A DNA stretch of 64,000 nucleotides, taken from an uncultured Clostridia bacterium. Its GTDB lineage: Bacteria; Bacillota; Clostridia; Christensenellales; CAG-138. The notes under the pieces are model-generated. The model saw nothing but the letters and a program-made list of their open reading frames with translations, was not told where the DNA came from and made no database searches. Positions 7,843 to 16,052 of this stretch are shown in pieces. The first letter of the stretch is position 1, and the number at the start of each line of letters is the position of its first letter. Location of the stretch: positions 1 to 64,000 of the forward strand of contig CAKTYT010000005.1 in the NCBI GenBank assembly GCA_934633695.1. The letters run 5' to 3'. Both the position numbers and the translations under genes were made by a program.

Positions 7843-9712
7843 GCCGTTCTCCGTTCGTAATTCCCATCGATTTAAGCGTTATCATCAGCACCGCCATATC
7901 TGCAGGCGAGACGCCTGATATTCTGCTCGCCTGTCCAACATTCATCGGTCTTTGCGAAGAAAGCTTCTGCCTTGCTTCGATTCTCAAGCCGCTTATGGCA
8001 TTGTAATCAATATCTTTTGGCAAAATCAAGCTCTCCTGCTTTTTGAACCGTTCAATCTGTTCGTTTTGTTTTTCTATGTAGCCGCCATAATGAGCCTCTA
8101 TTTCAACCTGCTCTCTTGCTTCCTTCGAAAGCTCGCCGATTTGAGGATAGAGAGCAAGCAATTCGGTATAGCTAATATTATTGCGTTTGAGTAGATTTAT
8201 AATTTTGACTCCCGTCCGAACCGGCGGTTCCCCCTTGCTTTGCAGGAATTCATTCAACACTTCACTCGGCGGCACACTCTTCTGCATTGCAGTGACGGCG
8301 TTCTGAATTTCTTCTCTTTTACGCATCAGCTTCGTGTACCGTTTATCAGAAATAAGTCCCGTTCTCCTGCCGAGTTCCGTAAGCCGCAAATCGGCATTAT
8401 CCTGTCGAAGTACGAGTCTGTATTCCGCTCTGCTCGTCATCATTCTGTATGGTTCATTTGTTCCCTTTGTTGCAAGGTCGTCCGCCAGAACTCCGATATA
8501 CGCATCCGATCGTTTAAGAATGAGCGGCGGTTCATCGTCAGCATACAGTGCTGCGTTTATACCTGCAAGCAAGCCCTGTGCTGCCGCTTCTTCATATCCG
8601 CTCGAGCCGTTAAGCTGTCCAGCAAAGAACAGCCCTTCTATTTCCCTTGAACCAAGCCGCAAATCGAGTGCAGTAGGGTCGATGCAGTCATATTCGATCG
8701 CATAACCGTAACGCATGATTTCACAGCTCTCAAGCCCCGGAATCGTCCTCAGTGCATCACGCTGCACATCCCTCGGCAGACTCGTTGAAAAGCCTTGAAC
8801 ATACATTTCACTTGTTCCGATCCCCTCCGGTTCAACAAACAACTGATGTCTGTCCTTGTCCTTGAAACGAACAAGTTTATCTTCAATTGACGGACAATAC
8901 CGCGTTGCCGCCGCTTTGATCCTGCCGCTGAACATCGGCGATCGGTCAAGGTTATTCAGTATCATATCATGCGTTCTCGTATTCGTATAGGTTAGATAGC
9001 ACGGATACTGTTGTTTACTCAATTCGTCATGGAGAAATGAAAACGGCGGGATCGGTTCATCACCGTACTGCGGAACCATTTTTGAATAATCAAGACTCCT
9101 GCCTGCAACTCTGGGCGGCGTTCCCGTCTTAAACCTTCGCAGGCTGAAACCAAGCTCATTGAGTGAATCTGATAGTGCGTTTGCCCTGCAAAGTCCTGAC
9201 GGACCTTCGCTCCTGCTTGTTTCGCCGACATGGATCAAACTTTTAAGATAAACACCTGCACAGACGACTACCGCCCTGCATGCATATTCCTCACCGCCGG
9301 AACAGCTGATCCCGCACACCTTCCCGTTTTTTACGAAAATGCTCTCGCATTCCGCCTGTCTCAACGTCAGGTTTTCCTGCAATTCGAGGATGCGTTTCAT
9401 CCTTTCATGGTATCTCGCCTTGTCTATTTGTGCTCTGAGCGAATGCACGGCAGGCCCCTTGCCGAGGTTCAGCATACGCATCTGGATAAATGTTTCGTCT
9501 GCCGCAAGTCCCATTTCGCCGCCAAGTGCATCTATCTCACGCACAAGATGCCCCTTGCTGGTACCTCCGATTGCAGGGTTGCACGCACAAAGTGCAACTG
9601 AATCCAGGTTCAGACATAGACATAGTGTCTTTTTACCCATTCTTGAGCATGCAAGTGCCGCCTCCACGCCTGCATGACCCGCACCTGCAATAATAATATC
9701 AAAACTTTCCGT
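7826..9712 (-). CDS. mnmG: tRNA uridine-34 5-carboxymethylaminomethyl modification enzyme, apparent ACG start
   Basis: With MnmE, MnmG (GidA) builds cmnm5U34 in tRNA wobble positions using FAD. Motifs include the Rossmann GAGHAGVEAA, CNPAIGGTSKGHLVREIDALGGEM, and a C-terminal MnmE-binding region. The frame upstream of GTG 9667 still encodes the essential FAD-binding start (FDIIIAGAGHAG) but has no ATG, GTG or TTG before the in-frame TGA at 9740-9742. An ACG at 9710-9712 lies six bases after AAAGGAG and would give 628 residues, the normal length. I therefore place the start at ACG; an ATT codon or an ATG-to-ACG change are alternatives. Starting at GTG 9667 would remove the FAD loop. Confidence 0.9.
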   Translation of the reverse strand, partial: TESFDIIIAGAGHAGVEAALACSRMGKKTLCLCLNLDSVALCACNPAIGGTSKGHLVREIDALGGEMGLAADETFIQMRMLNLGKGPAVHSLRAQIDKARYHERMKRILELQENLTLRQAECESIFVKNGKVCGISCSGGEEYACRAVVVCAGVYLKSLIHVGETSRSEGPSGLCRANALSDSLNELGFSLRRFKTGTPPRVAGRSLDYSKMVPQYGDEPIPPFSFLHDELSKQQYPCYLTYTNTRTHDMILNNLDRSPMFSGRIKAAATRYCPSIEDKLVRFKDKDRHQLFVEPEGIGTSEMYVQGFSTSLPRDVQRDALRTIPGLESCEIMRYGYAIEYDCIDPTALDLRLGSREIEGLFFAGQLNGSSGYEEAAAQGLLAGINAALYADDEPPLILKRSDAYIGVLADDLATKGTNEPYRMMTSRAEYRLVLRQDNADLRLTELGRRTGLISDKRYTKLMRKREEIQNAVTAMQKSVPPSEVLNEFLQSKGEPPVRTGVKIINLLKRNNISYTELLALYPQIGELSKEAREQVEIEAHYGGYIEKQNEQIERFKKQESLILPKDIDYNAISGLRIEARQKLSSQRPMNVGQASRISGVSPADMAVLMITLKSMGITNGERHEEDS

Positions 9713-9739
9713 AGTATTCTCCTTTCGGCAGCTGCCGCC

Positions 9740-11062
9740 TCAAAATGCCGCTCCCGTCTCAATAACCTTACACTTGAGCTGCAAAAGCTCACTTACATCA
9801 TCCGGGAACTCAATTCTGACCGCCGTCAAGTGCAGCCCATTCCGTTCTTTTTTGTTGAGAGTTCTGTCTCCGTATTTATCATCACCAACCAATGGACAGC
9901 CAATGTGAGCGAGACTCGCCCTTATCTGATGGGTACGTCCGGTTACAAGTCCAATTTCGATAAGGCTTCTGTCCCCCCTTCGTTCAATAACACGGCAGTC
10001 AGTTATCATTTCAACTGAGCCTGCGACCTTCCTGTCAAAAACAGTCATTTTCGCCTCGGCAGCGTTCTTTTTACCGAATAGAACCAACCTTTGTACAGCA
10101 GGGTTCGGACAGCCGAATACCTCCGCAAGGTATGTTTTCTTAATGCTGTGTTTTTTTATCGCATCGGAGAGAATTCTCTCAGTTCTCTCGTTCCTCGCAA
10201 ATAAAACAAGCCCGCTCGTCATAACATCAAGCCTGTGAACGGGATAAACCCTCCTGTTAAAGGCATGAGTGAGACTTGCTTCAACGGCAGATTCGCCCTC
10301 GTCTTCAATTGTGCAGGCAAGTCCTGCCTGTTTATTCACACAAATAACATTTTTATCGATATAGCTGCACCTTATTCCCCAGCAAAGAGCATTAACTTCT
10401 TCCTTAAAAGCATCGAAGGCTCCTCCGCTGGGCGTGCAGGTAACTGTCATTTGAGTTTTGAGAGTCGGATGCTCTATCGTCAAGCTGTATGCATGCAGTG
10501 CAATCTGCTGACCCGGCTTTGCCGCTCTGTTGTACCTTTGGTCGCCGTAAATCGGAATCCCATGCCCCGAAAGCTGAACCCTTATCTGATGGTGACGTCC
10601 GCTGTGAAGAAGAATGTCAACAAGACTGTAGCCGTCCTTTGCTGCAACCTTGACCGCTTCAAGCTTTGCCCTCTTTGCCCCCGGCGTACTTTCTTGGACG
10701 ATCGCAGAGGTGTTGGTCTGCTCATTTTTAAGAAGCCAATCCTCATACTCAGCATTATATTCTGCTTCGCCTGCAACGATGGCGGCGTAGCACTTCTTTG
10801 TCAGCCTTTTTTTGAAACTCTCCGTAAGCCTTGCAGCGGCCTTACTCGTCCTGGCAAACACAATTACGCCGCTGACGGGTCTGTCCAGCCTGTGCACAAG
10901 TCCGAGGTAGACCTCACCTGGCTTATTGTATTTTTCCTTTACGTATCCTTTTGCCAAGGTGAGAAGATCCATGTCGCCCGATGAATCTGCCTGAACCGGA
11001 ATATTGGCCGGTTTTTCGACGACAAGCAGATGATTATCCTCGTAAATTACTCTCAAGCTCAT
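9740..11062 (-). CDS. tandem fusion of two RluA-family pseudouridine synthase domains
   Basis: 440 residues containing two complete RluA-type catalytic domains in one chain. Domain 1 (about 1-220) has HRLDRPVSG at 57-65 and SGRHHQIR at 154-161. Domain 2 (about 225-440) has HRLDVMTSG at 276-284 and GRTHQIR at 375-381. Both keep the catalytic Asp of HRLD, so two active sites are predicted. No S4 domain is seen. Family members are normally single-domain proteins of 220-330 residues. The ATG at 11062 overlaps the upstream methyltransferase stop (ATGA), which fixes the start. Target uridines, in rRNA or tRNA, are unknown. Confidence 0.88.
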   Translation of the reverse strand: MSLRVIYEDNHLLVVEKPANIPVQADSSGDMDLLTLAKGYVKEKYNKPGEVYLGLVHRLDRPVSGVIVFARTSKAAARLTESFKKRLTKKCYAAIVAGEAEYNAEYEDWLLKNEQTNTSAIVQESTPGAKRAKLEAVKVAAKDGYSLVDILLHSGRHHQIRVQLSGHGIPIYGDQRYNRAAKPGQQIALHAYSLTIEHPTLKTQMTVTCTPSGGAFDAFKEEVNALCWGIRCSYIDKNVICVNKQAGLACTIEDEGESAVEASLTHAFNRRVYPVHRLDVMTSGLVLFARNERTERILSDAIKKHSIKKTYLAEVFGCPNPAVQRLVLFGKKNAAEAKMTVFDRKVAGSVEMITDCRVIERRGDRSLIEIGLVTGRTHQIRASLAHIGCPLVGDDKYGDRTLNKKERNGLHLTAVRIEFPDDVSELLQLKCKVIETGAAF

Positions 11063-11931
11063 TTTTTCGGCTCTCTGTACCATCTTGCAGTGCATCCGCA
11101 GGGCAGGATCAAATCATTTTCAGTTATCGGAAGACCGATTTCCCGGGCTTCTATCGTTCCTCCCATGCCGCCCATTGCAACCTTGAGAACATTTTGAAGC
11201 ACTGTCGGAGCAAGCCCCGTCGTGTATGAATTGATAATAAAGAAGCCTGCATCATTGCTCATTAAATCCCTGCACTCGCTGACGAGGAGGTAAAGTCCGT
11301 TTTCAATCCGCCACATCTCCCCATCGGGACCCCTGCCGTAGCTCGGCGGATCCATGAGAATCCCTTCGTATTCGCGTCCCCTTCGCTTTTCACGCTGAAC
11401 AAATTTCATGACATCATCAACTATGAATCTCACCGGCCTGTCCGCAAGTCCGGATGCTGCAAGGTTATTCTTCGCCCATGCAACAATCCCCTTGGCTGCA
11501 TCCACATGCACGACCTCTGCCCCCGCTGCTGCGAGTGCGACTGTTGCACCGCCCGTATATGCGAACAGGTTCAGCACGCGAAATGGTCTTCCCGTTGCAT
11601 TAATGTGTTTTTCAACAACTGAACGCATGAAATCCCAGTTGACTGACTGTTCGGGAAACAGTCCTGTATGCTTGAAACCGGTGGGTTTAACGATAAATTT
11701 TAAATCACGGTACTGAATTGTCCAGCTTTCCGGAAGTCTTCTGTTAAATGTCCACGCTCCGCCGCCTGAATTTGAGCGTATGTAGTGGGCATCGTATTCC
11801 TTTCCGCTCTCCATCGGCCATATTGCCTGAGGATCCGGTCTAAGCAGCACGACATCTCCCCAGCGTTCGAGTTTCTCGTCGTTGCCTGCATCAATTATCT
11901 CATAATCTTTCCATCCATCTGCAAGATACAT
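11059..11931 (-). CDS. class I SAM-dependent RNA methyltransferase, RlmI/RlmK-like catalytic domain
   Basis: 290 residues carrying only the catalytic part of the RlmI/RlmK type: NLFAYTGG (121-128) for SAM, an acidic VHVDAAKG after the next strand, and DPPSYGRG (194-201), the motif of cytosine C5 or guanine methyltransferases of this group. The N-terminal PUA domain of RlmI is missing. It probably methylates rRNA. It is translationally coupled to the double pseudouridine synthase (ATGA overlap) and lies 10 bases after parB, so an RNA-modification module has been placed between parB and mnmG. Confidence 0.82.
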   Translation of the reverse strand: MYLADGWKDYEIIDAGNDEKLERWGDVVLLRPDPQAIWPMESGKEYDAHYIRSNSGGGAWTFNRRLPESWTIQYRDLKFIVKPTGFKHTGLFPEQSVNWDFMRSVVEKHINATGRPFRVLNLFAYTGGATVALAAAGAEVVHVDAAKGIVAWAKNNLAASGLADRPVRFIVDDVMKFVQREKRRGREYEGILMDPPSYGRGPDGEMWRIENGLYLLVSECRDLMSNDAGFFIINSYTTGLAPTVLQNVLKVAMGGMGGTIEAREIGLPITENDLILPCGCTARWYREPKK

Positions 11932-11941
11932 TGTACTTTCC

Positions 11942-12793
11942 TCACCTATTTCCGCTCATGATCAGCTCATAGATCCCCTGAAGCTCATCCTTTGAGAAAT
12001 ACTCGATAACAATTTTCCCCTTATCTTCACTGCCCTTAAATGTAACCTTAGTGCCGAGGTGTTCCCTCATTGCCTCCTGTGCAGTACACATATCGTTCGA
12101 AATTGCTGTTTTTTTCGGTTGCTTTTTCGGCAGCTTTCTCTCCTCAAGGAGTGCGTTGACCTGCTTTTCCGTCTCCCTTACGCTCCAACCTTCCTTGACA
12201 GCCTGCTCTGCAAGCCTGCACATGATATCATCATTCGGAATCGATGCGATGACCCGTGCATGCCCCGCCTGCAATCTGCCGTCAAGCAGGAGCTCCTGTA
12301 TCTTTTCCGGCATGTTGAGCAGTCGTACTGCATTTGCAACTGCCGACCTGCTTTTGCCAAGTTTTTTTGACACTTCATCCTGCGTAAGATCGTGTTCATC
12401 CATCAATGCCCTTATCGCTGCGGCTTCTTCTATCGGGTTAAGGTTCTCTCTTTGAAGATTTTCTACCAGTGCAATTTCCCTAACCTCTTGTTCGTTCAAA
12501 TCCCTGACTATTACAGGGATTTCATTCAATCCTGCAAGTCTCGCAGCACGATACCGCCTCTCGCCTGCAACAATGGTGTATCTTTCGCCGCAGCGTCTTA
12601 CGATAATAGGCTGAACAACACCATGCTGTTCAATACTGTCGGCGAGCTCTCGCAACTTGCTCTCATCAAACTGCTTTCTCGGCTGTTCGCTGTTATTGTC
12701 AATAAGATAAACGGACACATTATTGATATCTTTCTCCTCTGGTGCGTTGTAGCCTCCGAGAAGTGCATCCAATCCTTTTCCCAAACCCTTCAT
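11942..12793 (-). CDS. parB: chromosome-partitioning protein ParB (Spo0J)
   Basis: ParB is a CTP-dependent DNA clamp that loads at parS and organises the origin region for segregation. The 283 residues begin with KGLGKGLDALLGG, the ParA-stimulating N-terminus. The CTP-binding box GERRYRAA and ENLQRENLNPIEEA follow. A helix-turn-helix (DEVSKKLGKSRSAVANAVRLL) and a C-terminal dimerisation region complete it. It starts four bases after parA. Its targets are the two perfect parS sites at 13705 and 13742 and probably the variant at 15663. Confidence 0.97.
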   Translation of the reverse strand: MKGLGKGLDALLGGYNAPEEKDINNVSVYLIDNNSEQPRKQFDESKLRELADSIEQHGVVQPIIVRRCGERYTIVAGERRYRAARLAGLNEIPVIVRDLNEQEVREIALVENLQRENLNPIEEAAAIRALMDEHDLTQDEVSKKLGKSRSAVANAVRLLNMPEKIQELLLDGRLQAGHARVIASIPNDDIMCRLAEQAVKEGWSVRETEKQVNALLEERKLPKKQPKKTAISNDMCTAQEAMREHLGTKVTFKGSEDKGKIVIEYFSKDELQGIYELIMSGNR

Positions 12794-12796
12794 TCT

Positions 12797-13573
12797 CTAT
12801 TCCTCACGCTTTTCATCATATTCAATCAACTCTTCCGCCAAGTTCACATAAGCTTTTGCCGCAGAGCATTTTGCGTCGTAAAGCGTTATCGGCAAACCAA
12901 AGCTCGGAGCCTCTCCCAGCCTCACCGAACGCGGGATAATAGTTTCGTACACCTTGTTTTTAAAAAACTTTTTGACCTCCCCTACGACTTGGTTTGATAA
13001 TTTTGTTCTCGCATCGTACATTGTCATGACGACGCCTTCAACATCAAGCTCAGGATTTAGGTTCATTCGAACCAGTCTCACAGTGTTCATAAGCTGCGAA
13101 AGTCCCTCGAGAGCATAATATTCACACTGTATGGGAACGAGCAGCGTGTCTGCCGCCGTCAGTGCATTGAGAGTAAGCAAGCCCAATGACGGAGGGCAGT
13201 CGGCAAATATGTAATCATACTGATGTTGTACACCACGCAGTGCATTCTTCATTTTATGCTCTCTCGCCATCAGACTGACAAGCTCAACCTCTGCTCCGGC
13301 AAGTTCTATTCTCGATGGAATAACATGCAGTGTCGGGATTCTCGTCTGCAAAACAATTTTTTCTGCATTGATTCCATTGATCAACATATCGTAAACGCTG
13401 TACTTGCACTCATCCTTTTCAATGCCGATTCCACTCGTTGCGTTTCCCTGCGGGTCCATATCTATAAGCAAAACTCTCTTGCCCTGCTGAGCACAGCATG
13501 CGGCAAGGTTGACGGCTGTCGTCGTCTTTCCGACTCCGCCTTTTTGGTTTGCAATTGCAATTATCTTAGCCAT
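12797..13573 (-). CDS. parA: chromosome-partitioning ATPase ParA (Soj)
   Basis: Deviant-Walker ATPase that works with ParB in origin segregation and, in Bacillus, regulates DnaA. The 258 residues start with the ANQKGGVGKTTTAVNLAA deviant Walker A, with DMDPQGNATSG and FADCPPSLG following, all diagnostic of Soj. The AAAGGA element upstream of the ATG at 13573 is the ribosome binding site. A TTGCCA-17-TATAAT promoter lies about 75 bases upstream and two parS sites lie just behind that. Confidence 0.97.
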   Translation of the reverse strand: MAKIIAIANQKGGVGKTTTAVNLAACCAQQGKRVLLIDMDPQGNATSGIGIEKDECKYSVYDMLINGINAEKIVLQTRIPTLHVIPSRIELAGAEVELVSLMAREHKMKNALRGVQHQYDYIFADCPPSLGLLTLNALTAADTLLVPIQCEYYALEGLSQLMNTVRLVRMNLNPELDVEGVVMTMYDARTKLSNQVVGEVKKFFKNKVYETIIPRSVRLGEAPSFGLPITLYDAKCSAAKAYVNLAEELIEYDEKREE

Positions 13574-13648
13574 TATGCTCTCGGTCCTTTCTTATCGTTC
13601 AAACCATTGATTCATCCTCAAAATCACGAAAATGCTTCATTCTCTTGA

Positions 13649-13677
13649 ATTATACACTGTTTGGTGCATCATGGCAA
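13649..13677 (-). promoter_or_regulatory. SigA-type promoter for parA-parB
   Basis: On the minus strand TTGCCA (plus 13672-13677) and TATAAT (plus 13649-13654) with 17 bases between them, about 75 bases upstream of parA. The nearest parS site is 28 bases farther upstream. Confidence 0.65.
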
Positions 13678-13704
13678 GTCTCTGAGCCTCCGAAAACAAA
13701 AAAA

Positions 13705-13720
13705 TGTTTCACGTGAAACA
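13705..13720. promoter_or_regulatory. parS site, perfect match
   Basis: TGTTTCACGTGAAACA, the full 16-bp palindromic ParB/Spo0J binding site, between parA and comB. Confidence 0.97.
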
Positions 13721-13741
13721 TTTCTGCATGGTCTGCCCGGT

Positions 13742-13757
13742 TGTTTCACGTGAAACA
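13742..13757. promoter_or_regulatory. parS site, perfect match
   Basis: Second perfect TGTTTCACGTGAAACA, 21 bases after the first and 11 bases before the comB stop. Confidence 0.97.
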
Positions 13758-13768
13758 AATCACATTGT

Positions 13769-14470
13769 CTATTTAATAATTCCTTCAGCAAACTGTGGAG
13801 TACAATCGGTCACGTCTTCTGTAAAGCAATATTTAACATCTCCGGCAAAACCCATTCTCAACAGTCTGTTGCAATGAAATGTTTTGGTAATATCAAATTC
13901 GCCTTGTTTCCACGACTTATAGAGATGCTCGCAAATTATTGCCATATCTGTCAATGTAATATCCTTCATTGCCTTGAGCTTGTCGATTATTGCCCCTGCC
14001 GTCATCAGATCGTCAGCCGACTGCTTTCCTTCCGTACCGGAACACAGGATCAAAACATCTTTGCCTATCTCAGCGGCTTTCTTTGCCGCTGCACCGGCAT
14101 TTATCATTGCACCGAGTATAAGCGTGTCCGCCGCTTCAGCCTTTTCAATAGCCGATGTTCCATTCGTCGTGCTCATCACGACAAATTTACCCTCAACATT
14201 CGCCTTTGAATACTCAAGCGGAGAATTGCCGACATCGAAACCGTCAATTTTAACCGCCTTGCGTTCACCTCCGAGAATACAATTCTCCCTTCCCTTTCGA
14301 CGTGCAAATTCTCGTGCACTTTCAATATCCTTGAACGCAGCAACCGCTTTTGCACCATTTGAGACAGCGGTTACCATACTCGTAGTGCAGCGTAAAACAT
14401 CAATAACAATGACAGTCAGGTCTTTTAAACACGGAAGAGCTTCTCCGTTCGTGACAACATCAATTTTCAT
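13769..14470 (-). CDS. comB: 2-phosphosulfolactate phosphatase family protein
   Basis: ComB hydrolyses 2-phosphosulfolactate to sulfolactate; the family was named in coenzyme M synthesis and also occurs in many Firmicutes, where its role is less clear. 233 residues from the ATG at 14470, which has GGAGGTGA four bases upstream; the longer open frame is Lys/Arg/Cys-rich and looks non-coding. Family segments are DVLRCTTSMVTAV, LGGERKAVKIDGFDVGNSP and MSTTNGTSAI. No other sulfolactate gene is in the window. Specificity for phosphosulfolactate is by homology only. Confidence 0.85.
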   Translation of the reverse strand: MKIDVVTNGEALPCLKDLTVIVIDVLRCTTSMVTAVSNGAKAVAAFKDIESAREFARRKGRENCILGGERKAVKIDGFDVGNSPLEYSKANVEGKFVVMSTTNGTSAIEKAEAADTLILGAMINAGAAAKKAAEIGKDVLILCSGTEGKQSADDLMTAGAIIDKLKAMKDITLTDMAIICEHLYKSWKQGEFDITKTFHCNRLLRMGFAGDVKYCFTEDVTDCTPQFAEGIIK

Positions 14471-14517
14471 ACCGTCACCTCCTTGCAGACGTATTATATA
14501 CGCACCAATGCAAGTTT

Positions 14518-15036
14518 TCAAGCACTTATCGTCGGCATGATTTTTGCAAGATAAACTGCACTTACAACGCCTGCTATTCCGCTCAGTACTGCGACGGGAA
14601 TTGCGTGTCGTGTTCGCCTTATGTTTACACTTCCGCAATAGAGAGCAACTGTGTACATTATCGTTTCGGTCGAACCTACGCAGATAGAAGCAGCTCTTCC
14701 GATAAAACTATCGGGTCCGTATTGATTCAAAACATCCTTGAGCACAGCAAGTGCCGCACTTCCCGAAAAAGGCCGTATAACAATGAGCGTAGCAAGTTCA
14801 ACCGGAATGCCCATCAGCTTAAATACCGGAGCTAGAAGCTCATTTAGAATATCAATCGAGCCTGAAGACCTAAATACGCTTATCGTCATAAGCATTGCCC
14901 CAAGGTACGGAATAACTCCAATAACTGTCGGAATTGCCTCCTTTGCACCTTCACAAAACGCTGCATAAGGATCAACACCCCTGATCAGGGCATAAATAAA
15001 GAGCAGAATTATTAAGCAGGGAATAACATAGTTCAA
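14518..15036 (-). CDS. spmB: spore maturation protein B
   Basis: SpmB is an integral membrane protein with a nucleoside-recognition (Gate) domain, needed with SpmA for full dehydration of the spore core. The 172 residues are strongly hydrophobic, with IRPFSGSAALAVL and CVGSTETIMYTVALYCGSV, the latter typical of the family. The likely start is TTG at 15036, overlapping the spmA stop, with GGGGG eight bases upstream; no in-frame ATG gives the full N-terminus. Translationally coupled to spmA. Confidence 0.92.
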   Translation of the reverse strand: MNYVIPCLIILLFIYALIRGVDPYAAFCEGAKEAIPTVIGVIPYLGAMLMTISVFRSSGSIDILNELLAPVFKLMGIPVELATLIVIRPFSGSAALAVLKDVLNQYGPDSFIGRAASICVGSTETIMYTVALYCGSVNIRRTRHAIPVAVLSGIAGVVSAVYLAKIMPTISA

Positions 15037-15617
15037 AATTCATGCCCCCGTTTTCCTTTTCCGATTTTCTCAAATACTTTGCAGAGCAGAATAGCCGCCA
15101 CTGCGGAAATAACCGATGAAGCAAAGGTCGCAGGAGCAATAGCCATTGAGTCAACCGAACCACATGCGGAACGAATCGCAATTACAGTTGTCGGAAGCAA
15201 TTCGACAGCGGATGAATTTAATGCAAGAAACATGCAGATATTGTTTGAAGCAACACTCATCCCCTCCCTATTCAGCTGCTTCATTGCTTCAATACCGAAC
15301 GGCGTTGCTGCATTGCCAAGACCGAAAAAATTAGCTGCAAGATTTAGCGTTACAGGTGCTGCGGCGGAACCGATGTTCGGCATAACAAACCGGAGCGGCC
15401 GTTCCGCAGCGTGTGCAAGCTTATCAATAATGCCTGCCGCCTTACACACATTCATGATTCCCATCCACATAATGTACGAACCTGCAAGCGAGATTGAAAG
15501 CTCAACAGCAGAATCGGCACCCATCAGCATGTAGTCAAAAGCCAATGAGGGTCCGGTTTCAAGAACGCATTTTGCGATGCCTGCAACAAGCATGATTGTA
15601 AAGATCCATCCCATCAT
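15033..15617 (-). CDS. spmA: spore maturation protein A
   Basis: Partner of SpmB in spore core dehydration. Polytopic membrane protein of about 195 residues with the Gate-domain stretch NLAANFFGLGNAATPFG and a FLALNSSAVELLPTT segment. The start is uncertain: ATG at 15617 is preferred, but another ATG follows at once and a TTG lies 18 bases upstream with no better ribosome binding site. A near-perfect parS site lies 46 bases upstream of the start. Confidence 0.92.
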   Translation of the reverse strand: MMGWIFTIMLVAGIAKCVLETGPSLAFDYMLMGADSAVELSISLAGSYIMWMGIMNVCKAAGIIDKLAHAAERPLRFVMPNIGSAAAPVTLNLAANFFGLGNAATPFGIEAMKQLNREGMSVASNNICMFLALNSSAVELLPTTVIAIRSACGSVDSMAIAPATFASSVISAVAAILLCKVFEKIGKGKRGHEF

Positions 15618-15662
15618 GCTAAAGCCTATGCACAAGCTCGCTCAATATTCGGTGCATCTCAT

Positions 15663-15678
15663 TGTTTCACGAGAAACA
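15663..15678. promoter_or_regulatory. parS-like site with one mismatch
   Basis: TGTTTCACGAGAAACA differs from parS at one central position. It sits between the terminator of the upstream unit and spmA, about 1.9 kb from the perfect pair. Confidence 0.8.
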
Positions 15679-15705
15679 AAAAAAACGGCAGGACGTGCCT
15701 GCCGT
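15676..15705 (-). terminator. Rho-independent terminator
   Basis: ACGGCAGG and CCTGCCGT (15685-15692 with 15698-15705), followed on the minus strand by eight T. It ends the unit of the three genes at 15718-17098 and abuts the parS-like site. Confidence 0.9.
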
Positions 15706-15717
15706 AATTTACAAAAC

Positions 15718-16026
15718 TTATTCCCATTCAACTGCATCAATCGAAACAAGGTACTGCTCCATGAAATCCATATAGTCGTCAATAAACCTCATCAGATAGG
15801 TCTGATACTTGTCAAACCCCTTGCTTACACGCTTGACCATGCGTTCGTAAACGATCTCTTCGTCATAAACGCCATCGTCACCTATCTCTTCGAGGTAGGC
15901 AGCATCGACACCGAGGAGTGCATCAATAAGAGCATTCATGTCCTCGTCGCTCATAAAATCAAAATCTCCCTGGTTGCGGAACTTCTCCGCAATAAAATCT
16001 CTTGCCTGAATAGCATCAATTTCCAT
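15718..16026 (-). CDS. small acidic protein of unknown function
   Basis: 102 residues with AGGAG before the ATG at 16026. The protein is very acidic, with many Asp and Glu residues (for example DFDFMSDEDMN and EEIGDDGVYDEE), predicted mostly helical, with no signal peptide or membrane segment. Aromatic residues cluster in the C-terminal half (YQTYLMRFIDDYMDFMEQYL). I do not recognise a family. It is the last gene of a three-gene unit (LOG-family protein, UspA-like protein, this protein) closed by a strong terminator. Confidence 0.7.
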   Translation of the reverse strand: MEIDAIQARDFIAEKFRNQGDFDFMSDEDMNALIDALLGVDAAYLEEIGDDGVYDEEIVYERMVKRVSKGFDKYQTYLMRFIDDYMDFMEQYLVSIDAVEWE

Positions 16027-16052
16027 TTCAGTTCTCCTTTTGTTGTTTATTA

